A DNA stretch of 64,000 nt from Gleimia hominis (GTDB lineage Bacteria; Actinomycetota; Actinomycetes; Actinomycetales; Actinomycetaceae), in assembly GCF_032085515.1 (NCBI RefSeq), contig NZ_JASXSX010000004.1, forward strand, positions 1 to 64,000, given 5' to 3'. A program made the translations under genes and the position numbers. Below the pieces are notes generated by a model. The model saw only the letters and a program-made list of their open reading frames with translations, was not told the DNA's origin and searched no databases. Shown in pieces: positions 37,423-46,991 of the stretch (its first letter is position 1; each line of letters opens with the position of its first letter).

Positions 37423-38114
37423 CCTCTCCCGTCACCCTCCCCATCGCCCTGCTCGCCGGATTACTGGCGTTCGCATCCCCGTGCTTCCTTCCAGTCGTAC
37501 CTGTTTTTGCAGCCTACGTGGCGGGCACTGAGCAGCAGCGAACCCGCACGGCCCTGAAGCAGGCGGTGGTGTTCACACTCGCGTTCTCCGCAGTGTTTAT
37601 TGGGTTTTGGCTCGTTGTGGGAGCAGCCGGCAGTTTAATCGCCCAGTACAAAGACCTGATCCGGATCCTCGCCGGCATCCTCGTCGTCATTATGGGCACC
37701 ATAATCGGCGGTTTTATCCGCATTCCTGCGCTGTCACAAACCCGCCGCGCCACCGTTAACCTCAACCCCGACGAAGCTCCCACACTGCGCCGCTCCACCC
37801 TCTTGGGGCTCGCGTTCGGCGCGGGGTGGACGCCGTGCATCTCCCCGGTGCTGGGGTCGATCATCATGCTCGCATCCTCAAGCGAGTCCATGTGGAAGGG
37901 CACGCTTTTGATGGTGGTTTTCTGCCTGGGCCTTGGAATCCCCTTCATCCTCGTCGCCACCGGTGTGGGGTGGATGAGTGATCAACTCGCGTTCATGCGC
38001 CGGCACCAACGGGGAATCCAACTAACCTCAGCGGTATTACTGATCGTCACCGGAATCCTCATTATCCTCGACTTTTTCACTAAACTATCCGCATTCATTC
38101 CAACCCTGGGGTAG
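37419..38114 (+). CDS. ccdA: Cytochrome c biogenesis thiol-electron transporter CcdA
   Basis: The 231-residue protein has six membrane spans and the paired redox cysteines in ASPCFLPVVP (span 1) and GWTPCISPVLG (span 4), diagnostic of CcdA/DsbD-type carriers. It moves reducing power from cytoplasmic thioredoxin to ResA outside, keeping apocytochrome cysteines reduced. The start overlaps the TPR gene by 4 bases. Confidence 0.93.
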   Translation: MTSPVTLPIALLAGLLAFASPCFLPVVPVFAAYVAGTEQQRTRTALKQAVVFTLAFSAVFIGFWLVVGAAGSLIAQYKDLIRILAGILVVIMGTIIGGFIRIPALSQTRRATVNLNPDEAPTLRRSTLLGLAFGAGWTPCISPVLGSIIMLASSSESMWKGTLLMVVFCLGLGIPFILVATGVGWMSDQLAFMRRHQRGIQLTSAVLLIVTGILIILDFFTKLSAFIPTLG

Positions 38115-38339
38115 GTGCAAACTGAACCAAACCAACACGCAAGCAAACCGAACCCGCAAGGAAACCAGCCAGATCCTACCGACGAGGCACTCGGGCTAAC
38201 CGGCGGGGGCAGCAAAACAGGATCCCCCGAAAATACGAGCCACGTGCAAGACAAAAACGCAAGACAGAAAACGTAAAACAGAAAACGTAAAACAGAAACC
38301 GGAAGACAAATAACCGTAAGAGAAGGAAGGGAAGAAGCT
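38115..38339. other. Gap between ccdA and resB with short repeats
   Basis: This 225-base gap is A-rich and codes for nothing I can support. A 14-bp tandem repeat (CAGAAAACGTAAAA) occurs at 38265-38278 and 38279-38292, with a partial third copy. The end carries GGAAGGGAAG, the ribosome binding site of resB. No terminator is visible, so resB may share the nrf transcript. Confidence 0.6.
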
Positions 38340-39746
38340 GTGGAGCAACCTTCACGCACCGAACCAACCGTGAGCGTGCGCAACGTGTTCAAGAGCGTGT
38401 ACCGCATGCTTTATTCCAAGGTCCTTGGGATCGTCGTGATCCTCGCGATGGCGGCATTGGCGCTGGTGGGCACCATGTTGATGCAAGCCCCGATGTCGAA
38501 GCGGCACGACCCAGAGGGATACGCGCAGTGGCTACAGACGGCAGATCAGAAGTACGGGATCTGGTCGAAACTGTTCGACTTTTTGGGGTTTTACAACCTG
38601 TGGACCTCCCCCTTATTCCTTGCGGTCACGTTCCTGCTGGGCCTGTCAATCGTCGCCTGCACGCTCCACCGCATGCCCGTGATCTGGCGTAAATCCATGC
38701 GTCCGCGCACAAAAGTGTCGGACCGGTTTTTTGAACACGCGCAGTACCGCGCGCAGATTCCCGTCAGTGTAGACCCGGCGACCGCGGAAGAAATTATGCG
38801 TTCGGCCATGCGTAAATGCCACTTCCGGGTGCTGCCCGCAAAGGAGCATAGCGTGTACGCGGACAAGAACCGCTTCGGCCCGTTCGGCACCGCGATTGCG
38901 CACGCCAGTTTCGTAATCATCCTCCTCGCGTTCGCCGTTTCGGGGAACACGGGTTTTGAGGAAACCATCGAAGCCCCCGTCAACACCCCCAAGCCGGTGG
39001 GTGGGAACACTGGGCTCACCCTCACCGCCACCTCCTTCAAAGACAGTTACGACAAGGACGGGCACCCCCTCGACTACGTCAGCCACCTGGTGGTGTCCGA
39101 AGGCGACCGGGTGCGGGGCCAGCAGGACGTGCGGGTTAACTCCCCCCTCGTGGTGGACGGCGTGCGTTTCCACCAGTCTTCTTTCGGTATCGCCGCGGTA
39201 GTTAACGTGAAAAAAGATGGGCATGAGGTCTTTGCTGGCGCCATTCCCCTCAAATACTCTGACGACGAGCAGACAAAGGCGATTGGCCGGGTCGACCTCG
39301 AAAAAGAGGACCTGCAGATCATTCCCGTGACCGCGGCGTCGGGCCGGCCCTCACCGGAAATCGCGCCCGGCACTGCTCTGGTGGAACTGTACCGGCTATC
39401 CACCGGCGAACCGCTCGCACACGAAGTAATCACCCAGGGGAAAACCGCGAAACTAGAAGGGTACGACGTGACGTTTGACCGCGAACAGACGTACACGGGA
39501 ATCCTGGTGCGCGAAGACCCGGGGACCACGTGGATGTGGGTGGGGTCCGCACTCCTCATTATTGGGATGCTCATGACATTCGGGATGCGCCACCGCCGCC
39601 TGTGGGGCCGCGTGAGTGCCCGCTCCGACGGAGCAGTCATCCACCTCGCATCCGTTGACACTTTGGACACGGTTTACGAACGCCAGTTCCGCCAACTCGT
39701 CCACGACATTGACCAAGCTGCCGCAAGAAAGGCTGAAAACCAATGA
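38340..39746 (+). CDS. resB: Cytochrome c biogenesis protein ResB (Ccs1)
   Basis: The 468-residue protein has three N-terminal membrane spans, a large external domain (VGGNTGLTLTATSFKDSYDKDG, then VRFHQSSFGIAAV), and a last span near residue 400 (WMWVGSALLIIGMLMTFGMR). This is the ResB layout of system II, where it works with CcsA as the haem-apocytochrome ligase. The GTG start follows GGAAGGGAAG. It overlaps ccsA by 4 bases. Confidence 0.93.
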   Translation: MEQPSRTEPTVSVRNVFKSVYRMLYSKVLGIVVILAMAALALVGTMLMQAPMSKRHDPEGYAQWLQTADQKYGIWSKLFDFLGFYNLWTSPLFLAVTFLLGLSIVACTLHRMPVIWRKSMRPRTKVSDRFFEHAQYRAQIPVSVDPATAEEIMRSAMRKCHFRVLPAKEHSVYADKNRFGPFGTAIAHASFVIILLAFAVSGNTGFEETIEAPVNTPKPVGGNTGLTLTATSFKDSYDKDGHPLDYVSHLVVSEGDRVRGQQDVRVNSPLVVDGVRFHQSSFGIAAVVNVKKDGHEVFAGAIPLKYSDDEQTKAIGRVDLEKEDLQIIPVTAASGRPSPEIAPGTALVELYRLSTGEPLAHEVITQGKTAKLEGYDVTFDREQTYTGILVREDPGTTWMWVGSALLIIGMLMTFGMRHRRLWGRVSARSDGAVIHLASVDTLDTVYERQFRQLVHDIDQAAARKAENQ

Positions 39747-40645
39747 TTTCAATGCTCATCGCACAATACGCGCTGGTAGTGGCCATTATCTTCACGGTCC
39801 TCGCCCTGGGGGCGCAAATCCTGGTGGTTACTACCCGCCAGCAGCAAACCGCCGCGCAAACTTCCCGTGCCACCGTGAGCGTGGGAGACGGCCCCGCCGA
39901 ATACGTCAGCAACGAAGCCCCCGGCAGTGCGAAAGAACGCAAGTACTACTTCTACGCCGTCGCGTTCACCGCGGTCGCATTCGTGCTCCTCACCGCGTAC
40001 CTAGTGCTGCGGATGATCCACACTGGGCACGGCCCGTTCGCGAACCAGCATGAGTTCTCCGTCGCGTTCGGCTGGGGTATCCTGCTGGCCCTCCTGTTCT
40101 TCATGTGGCGCTACAAGGTCCGCACGATCGCCCTGTTCGTCCTTCCCGTAGTAGCCCTCATGCTGATTTACGCCACGCAGCTGGACACGGAAATCCGCCC
40201 GCTAGTACCCGCGTTGAAAAACAACCTGCTGCTAACTTTCCACGTGGGGTTCGCGGTAGTGGCCTACGGGGCGGCATGCGTGTCGTTTGGTGCAGCCGTA
40301 GTCTATTTGGCGCTTCCCTACCTACCGTTCAAACGCCTTCCCCGCCCCGAAGTGCTTGACGAAGTCGGTTACCGCGCCGCAGCCTTCACGTTCCCCCTGT
40401 TGACAATCATGATCATCCTGGGGTCCATTTGGGCGAACGTCGCGTGGGGCCGCTACTGGGGGTGGGATCCGAAAGAAACCGCTTCGTTCGTCACCTGGCT
40501 CATTTACGGCGCGTACCTACATGCCCGCGTCACTCTCAAATGGAAAGGCACGCGTTCGGCAGTGCTCCTAATTTTGGGTTTCGTGGCAGTATTGTTTACA
40601 TACTTCGGGAACCACTTCTTCGATTCCCTACATTCATACGCGTGA
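39743..40645 (+). CDS. ccsA: Cytochrome c biogenesis haem-handling protein CcsA
   Basis: The 300-residue membrane protein carries the tryptophan-rich WWD-type motif WGRYWGWDPKETASFVTWL, which binds haem on the outer face. It also carries the conserved His in LTFHVGFAVVAYG and another in FGNHFFDSLHSY near the C-terminus. With ResB it forms the system II cytochrome c synthase needed to mature NrfH and NrfA next door. The stretch at residues 35-60 is hydrophilic and variable. Confidence 0.93.
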   Translation: MISMLIAQYALVVAIIFTVLALGAQILVVTTRQQQTAAQTSRATVSVGDGPAEYVSNEAPGSAKERKYYFYAVAFTAVAFVLLTAYLVLRMIHTGHGPFANQHEFSVAFGWGILLALLFFMWRYKVRTIALFVLPVVALMLIYATQLDTEIRPLVPALKNNLLLTFHVGFAVVAYGAACVSFGAAVVYLALPYLPFKRLPRPEVLDEVGYRAAAFTFPLLTIMIILGSIWANVAWGRYWGWDPKETASFVTWLIYGAYLHARVTLKWKGTRSAVLLILGFVAVLFTYFGNHFFDSLHSYA

Positions 40646-40654
40646 GGAGGGCAC

Positions 40655-41221
40655 ATGGCACACAACCCTGCGGAGAATCCCACCCCTAAAAGTGGGAAAC
40701 CGACCACGGCCGTGAACTTCGGTGTCCTCGCGATCATTATTGTCGCGGTTGTGGCAGCGGTGATTTTTACGCAAACCGGCCGCAATAAGGACACGCAAGT
40801 GACGCCTCAGGCGCAAGAAGAAACACAAGTTACGCACCTACCGCAGTTCACTGCGAAAGACTTGGATGGGCAAACGTTCGACTCGAAATCTCTGGCGGGC
40901 AAACGCACGTGGATCGTATTTAACGCCACCTGGTGTTCGTCTTGCCGCGCGGAAATCCCGGAGGTGCAGCGCCTGGCGGAACGCAACGACGTGGAAATGC
41001 TTGCGATCTATTTGAACGAAGACCAGTCAATCGTGGCGCCGTACGCGCAGCGGTTAGGGCTGACGTACCGGCAGATTCCCGACCCGGATGGAAAGATCAC
41101 TGCGTCTTTTGGCATAGTGTCTGTTCCCAGCCACGTGCTCATCGGAAAAGACGGGTCCGTGCAGATGCAGCACCTGGGTGGGATCAGCGAAAAAGAGATT
41201 GAGGACGCGCTCGAAAACTAG
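40655..41221 (+). CDS. Membrane-anchored thioredoxin-like protein (ResA/TlpA type)
   Basis: The 188-residue protein has one membrane span (NFGVLAIIIVAVVAAVIF) and an external thioredoxin fold with active site ATWCSSCRAEIPEVQRL and cis-proline IVSVPSHVLI. It would reduce the apocytochrome CXXCH cysteines using electrons from CcdA. It is 9 bases after ccsA and ends the maturation cluster. A GAGGAGG site precedes the ATG. I leave the symbol empty because resA and ccsX names differ between groups. Confidence 0.9.
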   Translation: MAHNPAENPTPKSGKPTTAVNFGVLAIIIVAVVAAVIFTQTGRNKDTQVTPQAQEETQVTHLPQFTAKDLDGQTFDSKSLAGKRTWIVFNATWCSSCRAEIPEVQRLAERNDVEMLAIYLNEDQSIVAPYAQRLGLTYRQIPDPDGKITASFGIVSVPSHVLIGKDGSVQMQHLGGISEKEIEDALEN

Positions 41222-41243
41222 CGGCAACAGGGTAGGAATACAC

Positions 41244-41861
41244 ATGCAGATTTTGAACATTGAGGACCTCCACGGGCGGCTGCGGACCCTGGAGGCAGCG
41301 ACGTCGGAACGCGTGCTCGTGGGTATTACGGGGGAACCGGGCGTGGGGAAAACAACGCTCGCTGAGTCCCTGCTGGGGCCCGCGGTGGGGTGGGTTCCGA
41401 TGGATGGGTTCCACCTTTCCAACAATGTTTTAGAACAGCTGGGGCTGCGGGCGCGCAAGGGAGCACCTGAAACATTTGACGCCCACGGGTACGCGGCGCT
41501 ACTGCGGCGCCTGCGGCATGAAACCCAGTTCCCGGTCTACGCCCCGGTTTACGACCGCGCGGCAAGCGCCGCCATCGCCGCCGGCACCGCGATTACCCCC
41601 GAGCACCGCGTGGTCCTATCCGAAGGGAACTACCTGCTGCTCGACACGGACCCGTGGGCGGAACTGCGCGATATCTTCGACGAAATCTGGTACCTGCAAC
41701 TCGACGACGACGTCCGCCGCGAACGTCTACTCGCGCGCCACATCGCTTCGGGGAAAACCAGTGCCGCAGCCCACGACTGGGTAGAACACGTAGATCAGGT
41801 GAACGCCGCGCGTGTGCGCGAAACAATTGGGCGCGCAGACCTGATTGTCCGCGGCCGCTAG
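41244..41861 (+). CDS. Nucleoside/nucleotide kinase family protein (PanK/uridine-kinase-like P-loop)
   Basis: Starting at ATG 41244 (after GGTAGGAAT) the 205-residue protein has the P-loop GITGEPGVGKTT, the substrate motif PMDGFHLSNNVLEQLG, RKGAPETFDAHGYAALL and VVLSEGNYLLLD. This is the pattern of the PRK09270-type kinases, several of which sit with sugar ABC transporters and phosphorylate the imported sugar (for example fructose kinase FrcK). The downstream sugar importer fits this idea, but it is 320 bases away. The substrate is undefined. Confidence 0.8.
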   Translation: MQILNIEDLHGRLRTLEAATSERVLVGITGEPGVGKTTLAESLLGPAVGWVPMDGFHLSNNVLEQLGLRARKGAPETFDAHGYAALLRRLRHETQFPVYAPVYDRAASAAIAAGTAITPEHRVVLSEGNYLLLDTDPWAELRDIFDEIWYLQLDDDVRRERLLARHIASGKTSAAAHDWVEHVDQVNAARVRETIGRADLIVRGR

Positions 41862-42182
41862 AACGCCCGCGGTTCCTGGGGCGATTTGCCTGGTTCTGGC
41901 CGGTTTTCGCAGCTGCCAGTTTCACCCGACCCGGTTCTGGCTGGCTTCAGCCGGTGTCGCTTTCGGCTGATGACTCCGGCCTTGGCTCGCGGCATTGGTC
42001 CGGTTCCGGCTATTGCGAGCCGATTTGCGGAAAGTATTGCGCAAAATAAGCTGAGAAACGGTAGCTTAAATCACTAAACCTAGGACTTTCTTCCTTTCCA
42101 TCCGTTAACCTTGCATTAACACACCGGCTCTATAGTTTCACAGTGGAACTTAATAGGGCCTCTTGTTACAGCAAGTAGAACT
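41862..42182. other. Intergenic region before the second sugar importer
   Basis: Bases 41880-42010 are a loose repetition of GGTTCTGGC/GGTTCCGGC words. The promoter end is AT-rich with a possible -10 TATAGT (42131-42136) and a weak TTGCAT at 42111. A short symmetric word CTTGTTACAGCAAG lies at 42163-42176, close to the start of the first transporter gene and possibly an operator. No gene or terminator is evident. Confidence 0.4.
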
Positions 42183-43169
42183 ATGGAAAAGACTTCATCA
42201 ACACCAACATGCACTTCCACGCAGTCACCTGCGGGCACGCCAACAGCATCGGCGTCTTCGGAAACTAAAACTCGTAAACCCCCACGATCAGACCGGCCAG
42301 ACCGATCCGAAATGTGGCTCGCGATCATACTTTTAGCACCCAACTTGGTGCTGCTCGCGATCTTCACTTACCGGCCTTTGATCGACAACTTTAGGCTGTC
42401 GTTCACTAACTGGAACATCTCTTCAGATTCGTTCGACTGGATCGGTTTCAACAACTACGTGGAGTGGTTCCGCTCCCCCACCACGTGGCAAATCGTTTCT
42501 AACACTGTTATCTTCACGCTCGCCGCCGTGCTCGGATCGCTCGCACTCGGCCTCTTCCTCGCACTCATCCTCGACCAGAAACTGCGTGGCCGCGGGTTCG
42601 TCCGCTCCGTCGTGTTCGCCCCCTACATCATCTCTGGGGCAGCAATCGGCATTGCTTTCCAGTTCGTGTTCGACCCGGCAGTCGGCCTGATATCCGACAT
42701 CATGGTGCGCCTGGGCTACACCGCCCCCGACTTCTACCAGCGGCCCGGCTGGGCCCTGCTGATGATTACCACCACGTACATTTGGAAAAACCTCGGGTAC
42801 ACATTCGTCATCTACCTCGCCGCCCTGCAAGGCCGGCGCACAGACCTCGACGAAGCCGCGGAAATCGACGGCACCCCCGGTTGGCGCCGCTTCACCAAAG
42901 TACTACTGCCCCAACTGCGGCCCACCACTTTCTTCCTATCCATCACCGTGCTTCTGAACTCAATGCAGGTGTTCGACATTATTAACGTGATGACCCGCGG
43001 CGGACCTCAAGGGACAGGCACAACCACGATGGTGTACCAGGTGTACCAAGAAACCTTCGTGAACGCCCGCGCCGGTTACGGCGCAACTGTAGCGTCAATC
43101 CTGTTCCTCATCCTGCTGGTGATCACCCTCATCCAGGTACGTTTCATGCAGAAAGGTGAACGGCCGTGA
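42183..43169 (+). CDS. Carbohydrate ABC transporter permease, MalF type
   Basis: The 328-residue protein has a Ser/Thr/Pro-rich cytoplasmic N-terminus of about 40 residues, then six membrane spans and the EAA loop DLDEAAEIDGTPGWRRFTKV followed by LLPQL. It is the first gene of the permease pair-binding protein-ATPase cluster. The ATG has no clear ribosome binding site. The stop overlaps the next gene by 4 bases. Confidence 0.9.
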   Translation: MEKTSSTPTCTSTQSPAGTPTASASSETKTRKPPRSDRPDRSEMWLAIILLAPNLVLLAIFTYRPLIDNFRLSFTNWNISSDSFDWIGFNNYVEWFRSPTTWQIVSNTVIFTLAAVLGSLALGLFLALILDQKLRGRGFVRSVVFAPYIISGAAIGIAFQFVFDPAVGLISDIMVRLGYTAPDFYQRPGWALLMITTTYIWKNLGYTFVIYLAALQGRRTDLDEAAEIDGTPGWRRFTKVLLPQLRPTTFFLSITVLLNSMQVFDIINVMTRGGPQGTGTTTMVYQVYQETFVNARAGYGATVASILFLILLVITLIQVRFMQKGERP

Positions 43170-44047
43170 AATGGTTCCGCCGCGAAACCGGCACCCAACC
43201 CGATGAACAAACACACTTCCAAAGCCAATCCACAGCCTTCAAAGTTATCGGCTACATAGCCATGGCCGTGGCTCTGCTTGGAATTCTCGTGCCGATCTAC
43301 TGGATTCTCGCTGCATCATTCAAAACCCAGCCAGACATTTACACGGTGCCCGCCAACTATTGGCCCAACCCGTTCACCACCGAGAACTACCACACGGTCC
43401 GCACCCAAATCCCCTTCACCTCATACCTGCGGAACTCAGTGATCATCACCGTGGTGCTCTCTACCGTAAAAATCGTGCTCGGCGTCCTGTCCGCATACGC
43501 GCTGAGCCTACTGCGATTCCGCGGCCGCAACCTCGTGTTCATCATCGTCATCGCGTCCCTCATGGTGCCCAACCAGATCACCGTGATCTCAAACTACGCG
43601 ATCGTCGCGGACCTCGGGCTAAAAAACACGTTCGCGGGCATCATCCTGCCACTTGCCGGCACCGCATTCGGCACGTTCCTAATGCGCAACCACTTCCTGT
43701 CCCTGCCCAGCGAGATTATTGAGGCAGCCCGCATGGACGGCGCGGGCCCACTCAAACTCCTCACGCGCGTGGTACTGCCCATGTCCTGGCCCACCCTGTC
43801 CGCATTCGCACTCATCACGATTGTGAACGACTGGAACGAATACTTGTGGCCATTCCTCATGAGTGACGACGAACGCACCGCCCCACTGCAAATCGGCCTC
43901 ACGTTCTTGCAAAACAACGAAGGCCTCACCAACTGGGGGCCTGTGATGGCAGGGACCGTGCTCGCCGTCATCCCCGTACTCGTCGTGTTCTTACTCCTGC
44001 AAAAGAACATGATTAAAGGCCTCACCTCCGGGGCCGTGAAAGGTTAA
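43166..44047 (+). CDS. Carbohydrate ABC transporter permease, MalG type
   Basis: The 293-residue permease has six membrane spans and the EAA loop EIIEAARMDGAGPLKLLTRV followed by VLPMS. The GTG start lies in the overlap with the MalF-type gene. It is a standard partner in a type I sugar importer; the substrate is not readable from sequence. Confidence 0.9.
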   Translation: MKWFRRETGTQPDEQTHFQSQSTAFKVIGYIAMAVALLGILVPIYWILAASFKTQPDIYTVPANYWPNPFTTENYHTVRTQIPFTSYLRNSVIITVVLSTVKIVLGVLSAYALSLLRFRGRNLVFIIVIASLMVPNQITVISNYAIVADLGLKNTFAGIILPLAGTAFGTFLMRNHFLSLPSEIIEAARMDGAGPLKLLTRVVLPMSWPTLSAFALITIVNDWNEYLWPFLMSDDERTAPLQIGLTFLQNNEGLTNWGPVMAGTVLAVIPVLVVFLLLQKNMIKGLTSGAVKG

Positions 44048-44097
44048 AGACTTGTCCGCACTCTCCCAGGTTTGTGCAAGATAAAGAAAAGGAAATC

Positions 44098-45390
44098 ATG
44101 AAACTAAGAAAGATGCTCGTCGCTACCGTCGCAGCTGGCGCACTTGTCCTCAGCGGCTGCGCCGGCGGAAGCGGTTCCGGAACTAAACAAAACGACGCTT
44201 CCGGCGATGTCACAATCGATTTTTGGTCAAACCACCCCGCTAACTCCCGCGAAACCGAAACGGAGCTGATTAAGGCGTTCGAAAAAGAGAACCCGAACAT
44301 CAAAGTCAAACTCACCGACGCGGGTAAAGACTACGAAGAAGTCGCGCAGAAACTAAACGCGGCCCTGTCTGGCTCCCAGGTGCCGGACGTGGCGATCGCA
44401 TCGGACGTGACATGGTTCAACTTCGCGTTCCAAGGTCAAGCCGCACCACTGGATGACCTCCTGAAGAAGGTCGATGCGGACACCGCTGATTACGTCCCAA
44501 GCTTGTACGACGAATACAAGTTTGAGGGCTCGCACTACGCCGTGCCGTTCTCTCGCTCCACGCCGCTGTTCTACTACAACAAAGAACTGTGGAAGAAAGC
44601 TGGGCTACCCGACCGCGGCCCCAAGACGTGGGAAGAATGGGATAGCGACTTCGCACCGAAACTGAAAGAACTCTCCGGGGTGACCCCGCTGTCAATTCCC
44701 GACGGCGCGTCCTATATGGACTGGTACTTCCAAGGCATGCTGTGGTCGATGGGTGGTTCCTACTCCAAAGATTGGGACATGAACCTCTCCTCCCCCGAAT
44801 CTGTTAAAGCTGGCGAGTTCTTGCAAAAACAGTTCAAAGACGGATACTTCGCAGCAGCGAAAGACGCGACCGTGACGTTCACTTCCGGTAAAGCGGCCGC
44901 CATGCTGGAATCCACGGGGTCACTGCAGAACGCAGCCAAAGATGGGCGCGTAGACATCGGCACCGCGTTCCTCCCCGCACCAGAAGGTGTGCCCGGTGCC
45001 TCCACCGGTGGGGCGGGCCTGTTGATTCCGAAGAAGTCGAAGAACCAAGAGGCAGCGGCGAAGTTCATTGCGTTCATCACGAACGCGCAGAACACCGTGA
45101 AGTTCTCGCAGGCCACCGGGTACATGCCGGTGCGCACCTCCGCGGTTGAACTACCGGAAACGAAGGACTACGTGAAGGAACACCCGAACTTCAACACGGC
45201 TTTGCAGCAGCTACCTGAAACGCAGAAGCAAGATGCGGGACGCGCATTCGTCCCCGGTGGCGGCGCACGGATCGGGGCTGCGCTAGATAAGATCGCGCAG
45301 GGCGCAGACGTGGCAGACACGTTCAAAGCCCTCGACGAGGAACAGCAGACGATTATCGACCGCGATATCAAACCGAAACTGAAGAAATAA
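44098..45390 (+). CDS. Sugar ABC transporter substrate-binding lipoprotein
   Basis: Starting at ATG 44098 (AAAGGAAATC precedes it) the 430-residue protein has a lipoprotein signal with lipobox LSGC near residue 20 and a solute-binding fold (VTIDFWSNHPANSRETETEL, SQVPDVAIASDVTWFNFA, FYYNKELWKKAGLP). This layout is typical of UgpB/MsmE-type binding proteins for glycerophosphodiesters or oligosaccharides. It is followed by a stem-loop and then the ATPase gene. Confidence 0.9.
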   Translation: MKLRKMLVATVAAGALVLSGCAGGSGSGTKQNDASGDVTIDFWSNHPANSRETETELIKAFEKENPNIKVKLTDAGKDYEEVAQKLNAALSGSQVPDVAIASDVTWFNFAFQGQAAPLDDLLKKVDADTADYVPSLYDEYKFEGSHYAVPFSRSTPLFYYNKELWKKAGLPDRGPKTWEEWDSDFAPKLKELSGVTPLSIPDGASYMDWYFQGMLWSMGGSYSKDWDMNLSSPESVKAGEFLQKQFKDGYFAAAKDATVTFTSGKAAAMLESTGSLQNAAKDGRVDIGTAFLPAPEGVPGASTGGAGLLIPKKSKNQEAAAKFIAFITNAQNTVKFSQATGYMPVRTSAVELPETKDYVKEHPNFNTALQQLPETQKQDAGRAFVPGGGARIGAALDKIAQGADVADTFKALDEEQQTIIDRDIKPKLKK

Positions 45391-45398
45391 CTCCAGGC

Positions 45399-45427
45399 GG
45401 GGCTGCTGCGCCGCGCGTGGCAGCCCC
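45399..45427 (+). other. Stem-loop between binding-protein and ATPase genes
   Basis: GGGGCTGC (45399-45406) pairs with GCAGCCCC (45420-45427). Only TAAAACT follows, so termination would be partial. It sits 8 bases after the binding-protein stop, as does the analogous hairpin in the first importer. Confidence 0.6.
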
Positions 45428-45493
45428 TAAAACTGGTTTCAAACAGTTACTGCAACTAATCAAAATAGTTAAAAGATGTAAAGGACTTCCCTC

Positions 45494-46603
45494 GTGGCAA
45501 GTGTTACGTTCGACAAAGCGACCAGGCAGTTCTCTGGCGCCCCAAAACCCGCTGTTGACCAGCTGGACCTAACCATTGAGGACGGTGAATGCGTGGTTTT
45601 CGTTGGGCCCTCAGGCTGCGGAAAATCCACGTCCCTACGCATGGTCGCGGGCCTAGAACCCGTAACTTCCGGACGGGTACTGATAGACGGTAAAGACATG
45701 AGCGGGCGGCGCCCCCGGGAACGGGACGTGGCCATGGTGTTCCAGTCTTACGCCCTGTACCCGAACATGACAGTCGCGCAGAACATGGCGTTTGCCCTCG
45801 AGAATAAGAAGGTACCGAAATCTCAGATTGACGAACGCATCAGCTGGGCGGCAAAACTGCTGCAGTTAGACGACCTGCTTGGCCGCAAACCCGCGGCCCT
45901 GTCTGGTGGACAGCGTCAACGCGTCGCCATGGGCCGAGCCATCGTGCGCAAACCCGCGGTGTTCTGCATGGACGAGCCGCTATCAAACCTCGATGCGAAA
46001 CTGCGGGTCACGATGCGCGGTGAGATCGCGGCGCTGCAACGCGAACTCGGGGTAACGACCGTGTACGTGACCCACGACCAGACGGAAGCCATGACGATGG
46101 GGGACCGCGTGGCCGTGATCCGCGATGGGCAGCTGCAACAAGTGGCCCCACCGATGGAACTGTACTCCAACCCAGTGAACACGTTCGTCGCTGGTTTTAT
46201 TGGCTCACCAGCAATCACCATTTTCGACTGCCCCCTGGAATCGGACGGGTCAATCCAGATCGCGGGTATGCGCCTGCAGGTACCGCGCGACGTGGTACAG
46301 AAGGCGCGGCAACACGTGTTGGTGGGGATTCGTCCGGAGGCGTGGCGGCCAGCTTCAGAATCAGAGCAGGCCCTGACGATTACTGTGGACCTGGTAGAAC
46401 TACTGGGGTCGCAAGCGTTCGTGTATGGCACCCCCGCCCCCGTTGAGGGCGCTGCTGGCCACGTTCCTACTTTCACGCCGGAGCGGATTGCGATGGCGCT
46501 GCCGAAGAAGCACTCTGCGACTGCTGGGGGCGTGTACCGCGCGAGCGTAGACCCGGCAGACGTGTACTACTTCGATAAAGAAACCGGGCAGACCCTGCGC
46601 TGA
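45494..46603 (+). CDS. msmK: Sugar importer ATPase, MsmK/UgpC/MalK type
   Basis: The 369-residue ATPase has Walker A GPSGCGKST, the Q loop VFQSYALYPNMTVAQNM, signature LSGGQRQRVAMGRA, Walker B FCMDEPLSNLD and switch His VTHDQTEAMT. After residue 235 comes the regulatory OB-type domain (VLVGIRPEAW, then DPADVYYFDKETGQ). ATPases of this class often serve several sugar importers. The importer at 5903-9206 lacks an ATPase, so this protein may serve both. The GTG start is by family comparison; the ribosome binding site is AAGGA. Confidence 0.9.
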   Translation: MASVTFDKATRQFSGAPKPAVDQLDLTIEDGECVVFVGPSGCGKSTSLRMVAGLEPVTSGRVLIDGKDMSGRRPRERDVAMVFQSYALYPNMTVAQNMAFALENKKVPKSQIDERISWAAKLLQLDDLLGRKPAALSGGQRQRVAMGRAIVRKPAVFCMDEPLSNLDAKLRVTMRGEIAALQRELGVTTVYVTHDQTEAMTMGDRVAVIRDGQLQQVAPPMELYSNPVNTFVAGFIGSPAITIFDCPLESDGSIQIAGMRLQVPRDVVQKARQHVLVGIRPEAWRPASESEQALTITVDLVELLGSQAFVYGTPAPVEGAAGHVPTFTPERIAMALPKKHSATAGGVYRASVDPADVYYFDKETGQTLR

Positions 46604-46639
46604 CCGCCGCCAGGCAGACCCTGCGCTGACCGCCGCCAG
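46588..46639 (+). repeat. 26-bp tandem duplication across the msmK stop codon
   Basis: The unit GCAGACCCTGCGCTGACC plus GCCGCCAG occurs at 46588-46613 and again at 46614-46639 without change. The first copy contains the TGA stop of msmK. The second is downstream. Confidence 0.85.
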
Positions 46640-46672
46640 GCATAGTCTCGGTCCAAAGTCGATTCTAAACCC

Positions 46673-46713
46673 AAAGGGCCCCTCCTGCCGTCTTCCGGTA
46701 GGAGGGGCCCTTT
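46673..46713 (+). terminator. Rho-independent terminator after msmK
   Basis: AAAGGGCCCCTCCT pairs with AGGAGGGGCCCTTT through a 13-base loop. The + strand continues TTTATTG. The stem is long and GC-rich. It can act on both strands and so also separates tRNA-Arg. Confidence 0.9.
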
Positions 46714-46737
46714 ATTGCTTGTGGTGTGTTGTTGTAG

Positions 46738-46810
46738 TGCCCCCGAGACGATTCGAACGTCCGACACCCGCTTTAGGAGAGCGGTGCTCTATCCCCTGAG
46801 CTACGAGGGC
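46738..46810 (-). tRNA. tRNA-Arg (anticodon CCT)
   Basis: On the minus strand the gene starts GCCCTCGTAGCTCAG. The anticodon stem is CCGCT/AGCGG with loop CTCCTAA, giving CCT. The T arm contains GTTCGAATC, and the acceptor GCCCTCG pairs with CGGGGGC with one G-U. It is 73 bases including discriminator A; CCA is not encoded. Confidence 0.93.
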
Positions 46811-46991
46811 CACTTCCCCACTCGATAACCCCGGTGGTCCTGATGACCCCGATGGCCTCAACCGTTTCAATCGACACGATGGCCTCAATGGTATTGATAG
46901 TGGGGAACTAACTGGTCTAGTTTAACAGTGTTACCCGCGGTAAACCGAACTGGTGTTGTCGGTTCGGTTGGATTTTATGGGCCGACCTGGT

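Larger units (their letters stand above)
46604..46991. other. Intergenic region with terminator and tRNA-Arg
   Basis: Besides the msmK duplication, terminator and tRNA-Arg, this region has a loose repeat of CGATGGCCTCAA (near 46850 and 46877). I find no protein gene. Confidence 0.6.
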